DNA of 64,000 nt, from positions 59,395 to 123,394 of the forward strand of contig JAESPV010000021.1 of NCBI GenBank assembly GCA_016765495.1. The letters run 5' to 3'. Below, in pieces: positions 10,416 to 19,935 of the stretch. Positions within the stretch are counted from its first letter, which is position 1; each line of letters opens with the position of its first letter. The DNA comes from Desulfocapsa sp. (lineage in GTDB: Bacteria > Desulfobacterota > Desulfobulbia > Desulfobulbales > Desulfocapsaceae). The notes under the pieces were generated by a model that saw only the letters and a program-made list of their open reading frames with translations, had not been told where the DNA came from and made no database searches. A program made the translations under genes and the position numbers.

Positions 10416-13400
10416 ATGATGACTGAAAATTTGACAAATATTGAGTCCGATGCATTAAGGGCCAATCTTCTGGAAACTGCTGAAGAGGTTGTTATAGACC
10501 GGGACTTACTGCTTCTGCTCGATGTCGTCACTCGTTATAAGGGCTTACATAACACTCTTGAAAGTCTTCTTTATGAGATCTGTCACCCCTATCGGAATTG
10601 GAATATCCTTATTCCTCAGCTTCGCAGTTTTGTGTTAAAAAACAGCAACTATTACAAGTGTCACGAGAAGGGGCCTGCGGCATTTACTCTTTTTGCCGGA
10701 CTTTTTATTGCTGCCATGAAGGACTGTGAACGAAACAGCAAACTTCTCTCACAAATTATCGAATCTCAAGTGGCCTGGGTTGCCAAGATGGTGGATCTTT
10801 TTTCTGTTAAAGATCTATACCGTTATCAGTCAGCACTGAACAGCTATTTTGAAAGGCTTATTGAGCTTGATGATGGAGAAAGCCCCATCATAATGCATAT
10901 TGTTCAGGGGCAGCATCCCATGAAGAAGTTGGCCGTCTCTATGCTTGCTTTTGTGGAGAAAGGTGCAGAGGAGTTCGATTATTGTCCGATTGCCAAACTA
11001 ATGCAGGTAATATTAAAGAGAAACTATATCTATTGGCTTCACGAAGAAGATCCTCGCCTCTGGTTTCTTGAACATTGTGGAGTACTGTGTGAAGATTTTC
11101 ATTCAGGCCAGCTTTTTTCAGATATTTCTCATGAATCCATGGAGAAATATCATAGCGCTGTAACATCTATCAACATAGAGGAAGGGGCGGTCACAGCATT
11201 ACGCGATATTTTGGCTTTGCCGGCTCATGTTGATATTGTCCGTTTGTATAAAGAAATTCCAGCAAGGCTTGCTGAAGCCGATGGAAAAGAGCTTGGAACA
11301 TCACGGGAACAGGGCTTACCCTTAAATCGTTTTGCCGAAAACCAGAAATTACTGTTTCTCTTTCGAATCATGGACACCAAAGGACTGTACCTGATCCATG
11401 AAGAAACGCTTCGTGAAATTAACCGTTCTTTGGTTCAACTGATTCGTCTTCAGAAGTTTGAAGAAATTGAGAAGTTTCTCCTCACTGCATTCCATTTGCT
11501 CAAGGCAAATGTGCGAAAATATCCTCGCACTTCACTGCAATGTATTCAGGTTTTAGGTGGCGAAGTGTTTAAACGCCAAAACGGTCGAATGGTGGAGACG
11601 TTTCTCTGGCAGGCCGTTCGCTTCGGTTTTCAGTATGCCAATGTTATGGGTGTGGACGAAGACTGGCAGCCCATCACCAATCCGGCTCATCTTGCCAATA
11701 TCAGGGTATGGCTTAACCTTATAACACAGGAGCCTAAATGGTGTGGAACTCTTTTTTCTGCGCTCATCATCAATATTAAACTTTCCGGAACCTGTGTTAA
11801 AGATACGGATCTTTTTCAGCGGGATATCACTAACCTGCTCAATCATCCCATCGAGCCAATTTATAACCTGGCCAAACAGTTTACCAAGCTTATGCCGGTT
11901 TTCTTCAATGAGATCGGAGCAGAAGGTGATTTGCGTGAGGTCTCAACAGAGCTTGATGAAATTCATAAACGACGTGATCTGCTGATTCATTTTCTGCGTA
12001 AGCAAAGTCATGTGGAGAGTTCCAATCTTATTGTTGATTTTATTAAAGCTATCTTTGTCTTCTGGTTGACGAAAAAGAAGAAAGTGCTCCGTTCTTTTCT
12101 TCCCGAGGAGGTTTATTCCGAGGTGGAAGTTGCGGGAATTTTTATTGATGATCAACATGTGCTGGCAAGGCGCATTCACCAGCAACTTAATTTTTCTTCC
12201 TCGGAAGATCTCTTGACCTGGAAGAGGGAAGAACGACAGACCTTCTTTGCCAGCCAGTTTGATATACCGCAGTCGGAACTCCGGCGTTGTGATCTGCTGG
12301 TTCATATGTTCCAATTGCTGAACCAGAAATACAACTTAGGGTTTCAGGAGCTGCGGACAGAACTTGAGCAGGCTACCCAGGAAGGTTTCCCGGAAATGGA
12401 AGATCTGCTCCTGACCCTTGAAAATTGCGATACCGTTGAGTGTATTGAGGCGTTACTATATGCGCTTGAAGGTTTAAAAAAGACCATTCTTTCACCGGAA
12501 AAATTTGAGGCAAGGGAGGATATTTATTACAAACGGCATATTGCCGTTGATATTCCGTCGGTGTATGGAAAATACCGTGAGAAGAAATTTGACAGTCTTT
12601 CCTTAAGTTTTCGGCTGGAAAATCTTACTAATATCTATTTGGAGCGACTGCCTGAAACAGTAAATCTATCATTCATTACACAGGCAACGTTTTTCAGTAT
12701 TGTCAAATGCTTAAAGCTCTATCTTCGGGCTCTTCAGGTGGATGGGATATCCTCAAGACGGCTTGAGACCTATATCTCTCTGCTCACAAGTTCGTTGAAT
12801 ATCAGGAGGTTTTCCTATACCCAGTATCTTGATATCTTTCGTGGACTTTCAGAAGGTGTAAAAGATGTTATTTATTCGTATTACACGAATATTCATCAGA
12901 ACAATCTTACCATTATTACCCCGCAAATTGGTCCCAATAACCTGCTTACAAAATACAGATCTCTGTGGAATGACAAAGATAAAACGAACTCCATTCATAG
13001 TCTTTCCGAGGCATTTTTAAGAGACCTGATAGCCACTACTTTTGGCTTGCAGCATCTTGATAATTTTATAACAAGAATCATTGGAACACTTGAAAGCCAG
13101 AAAGATATTCTGGGTGAACGCAATCTCGATTTGCTTATGACCTACAACCCCGACCATGCCATATCTTTGCTCCATCAAAGCAATCCCTATACCCATGATT
13201 TGATCCATCTTGGCAATAAAGGCTTTAATCTGGTAACGCTCTGTGATGATAAAAAAGCAATTCCACCGGCCTTTATAATAACCACTGAAATTTTCCGTTG
13301 CCGGGAGATTGTTTATGGCTTTGATAAGGCGCGTGAAGAATTTATGCAACGTGTCCGAAGGTCACTGAGCGAGCTTGAAAAGCTTACAGGCCGGAATTTT

Positions 13401-14690
13401 GCAGATACCCACGACCCCCTTCTGCTTTCAGTTCGTAGTGGTGCCGCTGTTTCCATGCCTGGCATGATGGCTACAGTTCATAATGTTGGCACAAATGAAG
13501 AATTGATCGAAGAAGCTGCAAGGGAGCATGGCGATTCGTATCTTGCCTGGGATAATTACCGGCGTTTTTTGCAATCCTGGGCCATGACATCAGGCGTCCC
13601 CCGAGACGAGTTTCAGGTTCTTATGAACAGTGCCAAGGCGAGACATAATGTGAGCTTGAAGGGACATTTTTCTCCGGAACAAATGAAGGATCTGGCGCTT
13701 GAGTATCAGAAAGTTATTCGGAATAAAGGCCTGGGGATTCCCGATGACCCTTGGTTGCAGCTGGTAACGGCAATTGAGATGGTTTTTGATTCCTGGGAGA
13801 CGGATAAGGCGTCAGATTATCGAAAGATTATGGATGTTTCCGACTCATGGGGAACTGCGGTTATTGTACAGACAATGGTTTACGGCAATAAGAATCAATC
13901 TTCCGGTTCCGGTGTGCTTTTTACTGCTCATCCCTATCGCAAGGTACAGCGAGTTGCTCTCTGGGGTGATTATGCCTATGGCGATCAGGGGGAGGATATT
14001 GTTTCCGGTCTGGTGAACAGTTATCCGATTTCAGTGGAACAGGCTGAGCTTGATGGTCGGGAAGTGGATAAGGCTCTGGAGGTGCGTTATCCAGATATAT
14101 ACCAGGAGTTACTGAGTATTTCGAGAGAGCTTGTTTATGAAAAACGCTGGAATCCGCAGGAGATTGAATTCACATTTGAAGGGCCTGATGCCAGTCAGTT
14201 ATATTTGCTACAGACCCGCGATATGATAACTATTAAAAAACAGGAACGGGTACAGGTTTTCACCGATGCTGAAGCTGTTGAGGCTGCTTATCTCGGTAAA
14301 GGAATCGGAGTCTCAGGGGCGGCTCTTTCCGGTCGGGCGGTCTTTACCGAAGAAAATATCCGGGAACTGAGACGTACAGATCCTGACACTGTACTGATCC
14401 TGATTCGTTCGGATACTGTTCCAGAAGATATAAAAGTGATTGACATGGCGGAGGGATTACTCACATCGAGAGGAGGGCAGACTTCACATGCTTCAGTGGT
14501 TGCGGTACGTCTTGAAAAAACCTGTATTGTCGGCTGCAAGCATTTGAAGGTGTATGAAAATCATCAGTATTGCGAAATTGGTGAAACTGTGATTAAATTC
14601 GGTGATCCTGTCTCAGTTGATGGTCGTAGTGGGCAGGTATTAAGTGGAATGCATGAAACTCGTGAAGAAATGCATATCCTGCCAATTTAG
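10416..14690 (+). CDS. PEP/pyruvate-binding domain protein (PPDK/PpsA N-terminal-like nucleotide domain plus phosphohistidine domain) with a very large novel N-terminus
   Basis: C-terminal third has LSVRSGAAVSMPGMMATVHNVG, GSGVLFTAHP, QEIEFTFEGPDASQLYLLQTRDM and TSRGGQTSHASVVA; start placed at MMTENL because the upstream 28 codons of the ORF overlap an intergenic palindrome. Confidence 0.85.
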   Translation: MMTENLTNIESDALRANLLETAEEVVIDRDLLLLLDVVTRYKGLHNTLESLLYEICHPYRNWNILIPQLRSFVLKNSNYYKCHEKGPAAFTLFAGLFIAAMKDCERNSKLLSQIIESQVAWVAKMVDLFSVKDLYRYQSALNSYFERLIELDDGESPIIMHIVQGQHPMKKLAVSMLAFVEKGAEEFDYCPIAKLMQVILKRNYIYWLHEEDPRLWFLEHCGVLCEDFHSGQLFSDISHESMEKYHSAVTSINIEEGAVTALRDILALPAHVDIVRLYKEIPARLAEADGKELGTSREQGLPLNRFAENQKLLFLFRIMDTKGLYLIHEETLREINRSLVQLIRLQKFEEIEKFLLTAFHLLKANVRKYPRTSLQCIQVLGGEVFKRQNGRMVETFLWQAVRFGFQYANVMGVDEDWQPITNPAHLANIRVWLNLITQEPKWCGTLFSALIINIKLSGTCVKDTDLFQRDITNLLNHPIEPIYNLAKQFTKLMPVFFNEIGAEGDLREVSTELDEIHKRRDLLIHFLRKQSHVESSNLIVDFIKAIFVFWLTKKKKVLRSFLPEEVYSEVEVAGIFIDDQHVLARRIHQQLNFSSSEDLLTWKREERQTFFASQFDIPQSELRRCDLLVHMFQLLNQKYNLGFQELRTELEQATQEGFPEMEDLLLTLENCDTVECIEALLYALEGLKKTILSPEKFEAREDIYYKRHIAVDIPSVYGKYREKKFDSLSLSFRLENLTNIYLERLPETVNLSFITQATFFSIVKCLKLYLRALQVDGISSRRLETYISLLTSSLNIRRFSYTQYLDIFRGLSEGVKDVIYSYYTNIHQNNLTIITPQIGPNNLLTKYRSLWNDKDKTNSIHSLSEAFLRDLIATTFGLQHLDNFITRIIGTLESQKDILGERNLDLLMTYNPDHAISLLHQSNPYTHDLIHLGNKGFNLVTLCDDKKAIPPAFIITTEIFRCREIVYGFDKAREEFMQRVRRSLSELEKLTGRNFADTHDPLLLSVRSGAAVSMPGMMATVHNVGTNEELIEEAAREHGDSYLAWDNYRRFLQSWAMTSGVPRDEFQVLMNSAKARHNVSLKGHFSPEQMKDLALEYQKVIRNKGLGIPDDPWLQLVTAIEMVFDSWETDKASDYRKIMDVSDSWGTAVIVQTMVYGNKNQSSGSGVLFTAHPYRKVQRVALWGDYAYGDQGEDIVSGLVNSYPISVEQAELDGREVDKALEVRYPDIYQELLSISRELVYEKRWNPQEIEFTFEGPDASQLYLLQTRDMITIKKQERVQVFTDAEAVEAAYLGKGIGVSGAALSGRAVFTEENIRELRRTDPDTVLILIRSDTVPEDIKVIDMAEGLLTSRGGQTSHASVVAVRLEKTCIVGCKHLKVYENHQYCEIGETVIKFGDPVSVDGRSGQVLSGMHETREEMHILPI

Positions 14691-14694
14691 ATTG

Positions 14695-14800
14695 TATGGT
14701 TAACACACGTAAGAATTTGAGAATCTGTCAACTAAAAATCTTACGGTTCATACAACTTTCTGGGTATATTCTTATCATGGCGTTACGTGTATTAACCATA
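14695..14800. repeat. 106-bp inverted-repeat element (MITE-like or structured 3' UTR)
   Basis: TATGGTTAACACACGTAA (14695-14712) vs TTACGTGTATTAACCATA (14783-14800), 17/18 complementary. Confidence 0.6.
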
Positions 14801-14849
14801 TCAGTGTCTTAAAGAAACTTTTGAAAACATATGTCACAAGGAGTCTGTA

Positions 14850-15077
14850 ATGGCACAAAAATCAGGAAAAGTGAAGTTATTGAAAGGGCCCTCTTTGGCA
14901 GCTTATGCTAGAAAAAAAGCTGTCGGACTCGGCCTTAATGGAAAAGGAATGAAGCTTGCTGAGCTTGTCTGGATGATTCAGGAAAAGGAAGGACACACAA
15001 ACTGTTTTAAAAAAGAAAAGATTTGTTCGCATTCAGGATGCTGTTGGCAACTTTCCTGTGGTGTGAAAATGAGTTGA
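14850..15077 (+). CDS. small Cys-rich protein with SAP-like motif
   Basis: 75 aa, KGMKLAELVWMIQEKEGHTNCFKK..CSHSGCCWQLSC. Confidence 0.65.
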   Translation: MAQKSGKVKLLKGPSLAAYARKKAVGLGLNGKGMKLAELVWMIQEKEGHTNCFKKEKICSHSGCCWQLSCGVKMS

Positions 15078-15231
15078 TCAGAAAAGTTGCCAAGAGGGGA
15101 GCGTTGAAATGTTGTAATCATGCGTTGTCCTGAAATTGTATGAGCAGTGATTCAGAGACGGATGATTTTGCAGGTGGTTTTGGTTGTAAGGCACTGGTAT
15201 GGTTGATTTTCTGTGTGTTGTGATAGTTGCG

Positions 15232-15255
15232 TTTATTTATTTATTTATTTATTTG
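15232..15255. repeat. (TTTA)n tetranucleotide tandem repeat
   Basis: gtttatttatttatttatttatttg; overlaps the stop of the DUF2892-like gene. Confidence 0.9.
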
Positions 15256-15472
15256 TGTGTCTGCATACAGGTACACCAAGCGCTTTTAGGATCAGTCCCA
15301 GAGGACAGAATTTAGTAAATCCAAACTGAAATAAGTTCAGACCCACGAAGGCAGTACCAAAGAGCCAATATTCATGCAAAAAGAGTGGGTTGGATCCGCA
15401 GTCTGTGCCGAGTGCCATGGTGAGTAGAATGAAAAATCCTGCAATGGAGTGAATCCAGTCTGTAACGATCAT
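15245..15472 (-). CDS. DUF2892-like (YgaP transmembrane type) inner membrane protein
   Basis: IAGFFILLTMALG..HEYWLFGTAFVGLNLFQFGFTKFCPLGLILKALGV. Confidence 0.75.
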   Translation of the reverse strand: MIVTDWIHSIAGFFILLTMALGTDCGSNPLFLHEYWLFGTAFVGLNLFQFGFTKFCPLGLILKALGVPVCRHTNK

Positions 15473-15582
15473 GTGGTATTCCTCATAAAGAATTTGTTGT
15501 TATTTGGTAATGTGAACTATTCTTGTATTGATCATCACAATAGTGTTCCTTTTGCATTTTGGCAAGCAAGGAAATACTCAGA

Positions 15583-16671
15583 TTACAATTTTCTGTTCCG
15601 CCAGTTATTTCGATTGCGGTTTTTAATCCGAAAGAAATCAGATATTGCGTAGAGTAGAAGGCCAACACCTATTCCCATAAAAAATTTCATCCACCCTGAA
15701 TCCTCCGTTGACACTATTTCTTTAGATTCTGGCACAACAGGAGTTACGGATACTTCTTTGGGGATGATTGCCAGTTCCATTCGCTTCACAGGAGTTGCGT
15801 CAGCGGCCATGATTACAGCTTCCGGCCTGGCTGGGATGTTAGCAAAGCCCTTGTTTAGCATTTCAATGGCTTTTGCATCTCGGACTTTACGATTTTGACT
15901 TCCCATGACAATTGCTATAATCCGTACACCGTTCCTTTTGGCAGTGGCGGCTATGGAAAATCCGGCCTTGGTAAAATAACCCGTCTTGAATCCATCGCAC
16001 CCGTCAACTTCATCGAGCAGATGATTATGAGTACGCATGATAAATTCACCGCCGCGAAACTCTTTGACCTTGGTTCCAGTATATTTGAAAACTTCAGGGC
16101 GTGTACTCAAGTGGCGGCAGAGGATTCCAAAATCTTCGGCAGTGGTCACATCTACTTTTTGTCCTCTTGAGGGCGGCAGTCCGTGAACAGAGTGAAAGGT
16201 GGTATTTTTCATACCCAAATCTTTCGCTTTGTTATTCATTAAGGCGACGAATGTTTCTTTACTGCCTGCAATATGAATAGCAAGGGCAACAGCTGCATCA
16301 TTGGCTGATTGAACCATCAGGGCATACAGTAAATCTTCGATGGAAAATTGTTCTTTGGGATCAAGATACACCTGTGAGCCACCCATCTTGTAGGCTTCCA
16401 CCGTGATTTGAACCATTTCGTCAAGCTGCAAAGTTCCTTGTTTAACACGATCGAGAATTACCAGCAGAACCATGAGCTTTAAGGTGCTTGCAGGATACAC
16501 CGGGGCATCAGCATTTCTTGAAAAGAGTATTTCTCCGGTATCTGCATCAAGTACCAATGCAGATGCGTATGGTTCAGTGGCTACAGTTGTTATGGGAGCA
16601 CGGCCTGCCCAGGCTGTTTGTCCGATCAGGGTGAAGATAAGGAAACCCAAAAGGGAACTTTTTATGTTCAT
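15583..16671 (-). CDS. D-alanyl-D-alanine carboxypeptidase (peptidase S11)
   Basis: SxxK (PASTLKLM), SAN (QSANDAAVA), KTG (GFKTGYF); start trimmed to MNIKSSLLGFL with signal peptide. Confidence 0.93.
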   Translation of the reverse strand: MNIKSSLLGFLIFTLIGQTAWAGRAPITTVATEPYASALVLDADTGEILFSRNADAPVYPASTLKLMVLLVILDRVKQGTLQLDEMVQITVEAYKMGGSQVYLDPKEQFSIEDLLYALMVQSANDAAVALAIHIAGSKETFVALMNNKAKDLGMKNTTFHSVHGLPPSRGQKVDVTTAEDFGILCRHLSTRPEVFKYTGTKVKEFRGGEFIMRTHNHLLDEVDGCDGFKTGYFTKAGFSIAATAKRNGVRIIAIVMGSQNRKVRDAKAIEMLNKGFANIPARPEAVIMAADATPVKRMELAIIPKEVSVTPVVPESKEIVSTEDSGWMKFFMGIGVGLLLYAISDFFRIKNRNRNNWRNRKL

Positions 16672-16750
16672 ATAGTATCCGATTGTTTTTATGCTATGGA
16701 CTGTGAAAATATCCGGTGCTCTGCGAGCAGGTAGCTTGCAGTTTCTGTTA

Positions 16751-17038
16751 CTACACATCTGGGCAGAACAGGGAACTCATTTTCCCCATTAATTCAATAA
16801 TACGCGGATCGTGGATACGATTGTAGATGAAGTTTGCATCTTTCCGGTAATCGATTATTCCCTGACTTCGCAATATGTTCAAGTGCTGAGAAACATTTGC
16901 ATTTGTTGTTTTTACCTGTTCTCTGATATCACCCACTGACATCTCCTGATCCTGCAAAAGGCAAAGAATTTTTAAGCGTATTGGGTGGGACATAGATTTC
17001 AGGAGTTTGGACATGGCGTCTATTTGTTCGTCTTCCAT
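16751..17038 (-). CDS. ArsR-family winged-helix transcriptional regulator
   Basis: MSHPIRLKILCLLQDQEMSVGDIREQVKTTNANVSQHLNILRSQGII. Confidence 0.9.
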   Translation of the reverse strand: MEDEQIDAMSKLLKSMSHPIRLKILCLLQDQEMSVGDIREQVKTTNANVSQHLNILRSQGIIDYRKDANFIYNRIHDPRIIELMGKMSSLFCPDV

Positions 17039-17774
17039 AGTGGTACCTCGGTAAAGAAAAATACTGAATCAATGTGTTGGTGAATTCGTCTGCCACTCTT
17101 TGGGAAGAGGAATATATAAAGTACTCCAGGCAGCACTGCCATACTAATATGCCTACCCTGAATAATAAGGTTTACTGGACGAAAGAGGTCAAGTGCTGAG
17201 AGTAGGGGGAGAACCTTATAGGTCAAACGGTGACTGAACATGCGTTCCCATATGATATGCAAATGAATAGTTGGAGAAAGAAAACCAAGTACTAACAAAG
17301 CGTTAGGTGTCTCATGGCGATCTGTGAAAAGGCATTGCTTGAAAGTAAGCGGTATTTTATAGATCGTTTTTTTTACCCTGGTTTTTTTTGAGCAGAGATT
17401 TTATTTCTTTTCCAATAGTTTTCAGTATTTTGTGAATGATATCGCCTTGGAAGCTTTGTTATCTGTAAGGGTGCTTGTTAAGGGAATTCTGATACTTTGA
17501 AAAAAAAGTGACTTATAATTACTGGGTTTTAGGGAGAAAGAAAAGAAAAAAAGAAGTTGTGTCATAAGTAAAACTGATACCTTTAACAATTATTCTTTAT
17601 TTAATAAGTGTCTTGTTAAATAGAATGTGGTAGGGTTTTTTCGGAAGATTCACCCCTTTTGTGATGTCTGGCAATGTGCCGATGACTAAGTGGCTGAAAA
17701 TAATCTAGTTGTAGGAGTGAGTAGCGGTTGTTTTCAGTTAAATTGGAAAACCGATTAATTATGGAGAACATTGT

Positions 17775-19766
17775 ATGAGTTCAAGTGACGATAAAATTAC
17801 AAGCCTGTTAAGTGAAGAACGAGTTTTCGAGCCACCAACCGAAGGACGCGATGCTGCCGCGATCGGAAGCCTTGATGCGTATCACGCTGAGTATAAAAGA
17901 TCCATGGAAGATCCGGAAGGGTACTGGGCGGAGCGTGCTGAAGAGCTGGTGACCTGGGATAAGAAATGGGATACCGTACTTGATGCCGACTTTGACAAAC
18001 CTGAGTTTCACTGGTTCAAAGGAGGTAAATTGAATGTTTCTTATAACTGCCTTGATCGTCATCTTGAAAATGGTCGCCGTAATAAAGCTGCGCTTATCTG
18101 GCAGGGTGAGCCCGAAGAAGATGTAAAAGTGTACACCTATCAGATGCTGCACACAGAAGTTTGTCGTTTTGCCAATGTTTTGAAGAAAAAGGGCGTGAAA
18201 AAGGGTGATCGTGTTTCCATTTATCTTCCTATGATTCCTGAGTTATCTATTGCGCTTCTTGCCTGTGCACGACTTGGTGCCATACATTCAGTAGTGTTCG
18301 CAGGGTTTTCTTCCGTTGCACTGCAAAGCCGCATCCAGGATTGCGAGGCCAAGGTTCTGGTAACCGCTGATGCTGTTATTCGTGCAGGAAAGACCATTCC
18401 ATTGAAACCAAATGCTGATGAGGCTTTAAGCGAATGTGATACCATCGAAAGCTGTGTCGTTGTGAAACGTGCTGGAAATGATGTTTCCATGACTGATGGT
18501 CGTGACAGCTGGTGGCACGATGAAGTAGCAGAAAGCGATATCGCATCGACCTGTGACCCCGAGTCCATGGATGCTGAGGACATTCTCTTCATTCTCTACA
18601 CTTCCGGTTCCACCGGAAAACCCAAAGGTGTTGTGCATACCACTGGAGGGTATCTCACCTACGTTATGCATACCTGCCAGTATGTCTTTGATATGAAGGA
18701 TGATGATGTTTACTGGTGTACAGCTGATGTTGGTTGGGTTACTGGACATTCCTATATCCTCTACGGTCCTCTTGGACTTGGTGCCACTTCCATCATGTTT
18801 GAAGGCGTACCAACCTATCCAGGTCCCGATCGTTTCTGGAAAATCGTTGAAAAATTCCAGGTAAATACTTTCTATACTGCACCCACAGTTATTCGTGCTC
18901 TTATGCGTGATGGTGACGGACCTACGCAGCGCTATGATCTCTCCAGTCTCCGTATTCTTGGATCGGTTGGTGAGCCGATTAATCCCGAGGCGTGGATGTG
19001 GTATCATGTAAATATCGGGAAAGAAAAGCTACCCATCGTTGATACCTGGTGGCAGACCGAGACTGGTGGACTTATGATTTCGCCACTTCCCTACGCCACG
19101 CCAACAAAACCCGGCTCTGCAAGTTTACCGCTTCCTGGGATTGATGCGGCTATTTTTAATGAGGAAGGTGAGGAAGCCGGCCCAAATGAGGGTGGACATC
19201 TGGTCATTCGAAAACCATGGCCGGGAATGCTTCGCGGTGTGTTTGGTGATCCTGAACGTTACAAGAAAGCCTATTTTAATCGTTACAAAGACACCTACGA
19301 CCCAGAAGATGGTGCCCGCAAGGATGATGACGGTTATTTCTGGATCATGGGGCGTCTTGATGATGTAGTTAATGTATCAGGTCATAGACTTGGAACGGCT
19401 GAGATTGAGTCCGCTCTCGTTTCGCATCCGGTTATTGCAGAGGCAGCCGCTGTTGGGATTCCACACACGATTAAGGGACAGGCCGTTTATGCTTTTGTTA
19501 CCCCAAATACTGGTGTGGAGCATACTCCAGAACTGCTGGCTGAGTTAAGGGGACATGTTCGTAAAGAAATTGGACCTATTGCCACGCCAGATGCCATACA
19601 GTATGCACCAGGTCTGCCGAAAACAAGAAGTGGAAAAATTATGCGTCGCGTGCTTCGTAAAATTGCAGCCAATGATTTTGAAAATTTTGGTGATACCTCA
19701 ACTCTTGCCGACCCTTCAGTTGTTGAAGATTTGATCAAGGGCAAGAAAGCACTGGATAATAAATAA
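17775..19766 (+). CDS. acs: acetyl-CoA synthetase
   Basis: [44 protein letters not shown] motifs. Confidence 0.96.
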   Translation: MSSSDDKITSLLSEERVFEPPTEGRDAAAIGSLDAYHAEYKRSMEDPEGYWAERAEELVTWDKKWDTVLDADFDKPEFHWFKGGKLNVSYNCLDRHLENGRRNKAALIWQGEPEEDVKVYTYQMLHTEVCRFANVLKKKGVKKGDRVSIYLPMIPELSIALLACARLGAIHSVVFAGFSSVALQSRIQDCEAKVLVTADAVIRAGKTIPLKPNADEALSECDTIESCVVVKRAGNDVSMTDGRDSWWHDEVAESDIASTCDPESMDAEDILFILYTSGSTGKPKGVVHTTGGYLTYVMHTCQYVFDMKDDDVYWCTADVGWVTGHSYILYGPLGLGATSIMFEGVPTYPGPDRFWKIVEKFQVNTFYTAPTVIRALMRDGDGPTQRYDLSSLRILGSVGEPINPEAWMWYHVNIGKEKLPIVDTWWQTETGGLMISPLPYATPTKPGSASLPLPGIDAAIFNEEGEEAGPNEGGHLVIRKPWPGMLRGVFGDPERYKKAYFNRYKDTYDPEDGARKDDDGYFWIMGRLDDVVNVSGHRLGTAEIESALVSHPVIAEAAAVGIPHTIKGQAVYAFVTPNTGVEHTPELLAELRGHVRKEIGPIATPDAIQYAPGLPKTRSGKIMRRVLRKIAANDFENFGDTSTLADPSVVEDLIKGKKALDNK

Positions 19767-19801
19767 TCGCTTGTTGACATGATTGGTGCAGTGCGAAAGA
19801 A

Positions 19802-19841
19802 GTTATCAGTTGTCAGTGTTCTGTAACTGACAACTGATAAC
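19802..19841. terminator. perfect 16-bp inverted repeat downstream of acs
   Basis: GTTATCAGTTGTCAGT (19802-19817) / ACTGACAACTGATAAC (19826-19841). Confidence 0.55.
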
Positions 19842-19880
19842 GAATAGAGGAAAAACCCCACAGGAAATTTAATTTCCAGT

Positions 19881-19914
19881 ACGTTAAAAGCCTCCTTTCG
19901 GAGGCTTTTAACGT
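19881..19914. terminator. bidirectional intrinsic-terminator-like hairpin between convergent acs and symporter genes
   Basis: ACGTTAAAAGCCTCC TTTC GGAGGCTTTTAACGT, 15-bp perfect stem. Confidence 0.8.
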
Positions 19915-19935
19915 ATTTCCTGTTTAATCAATGCA

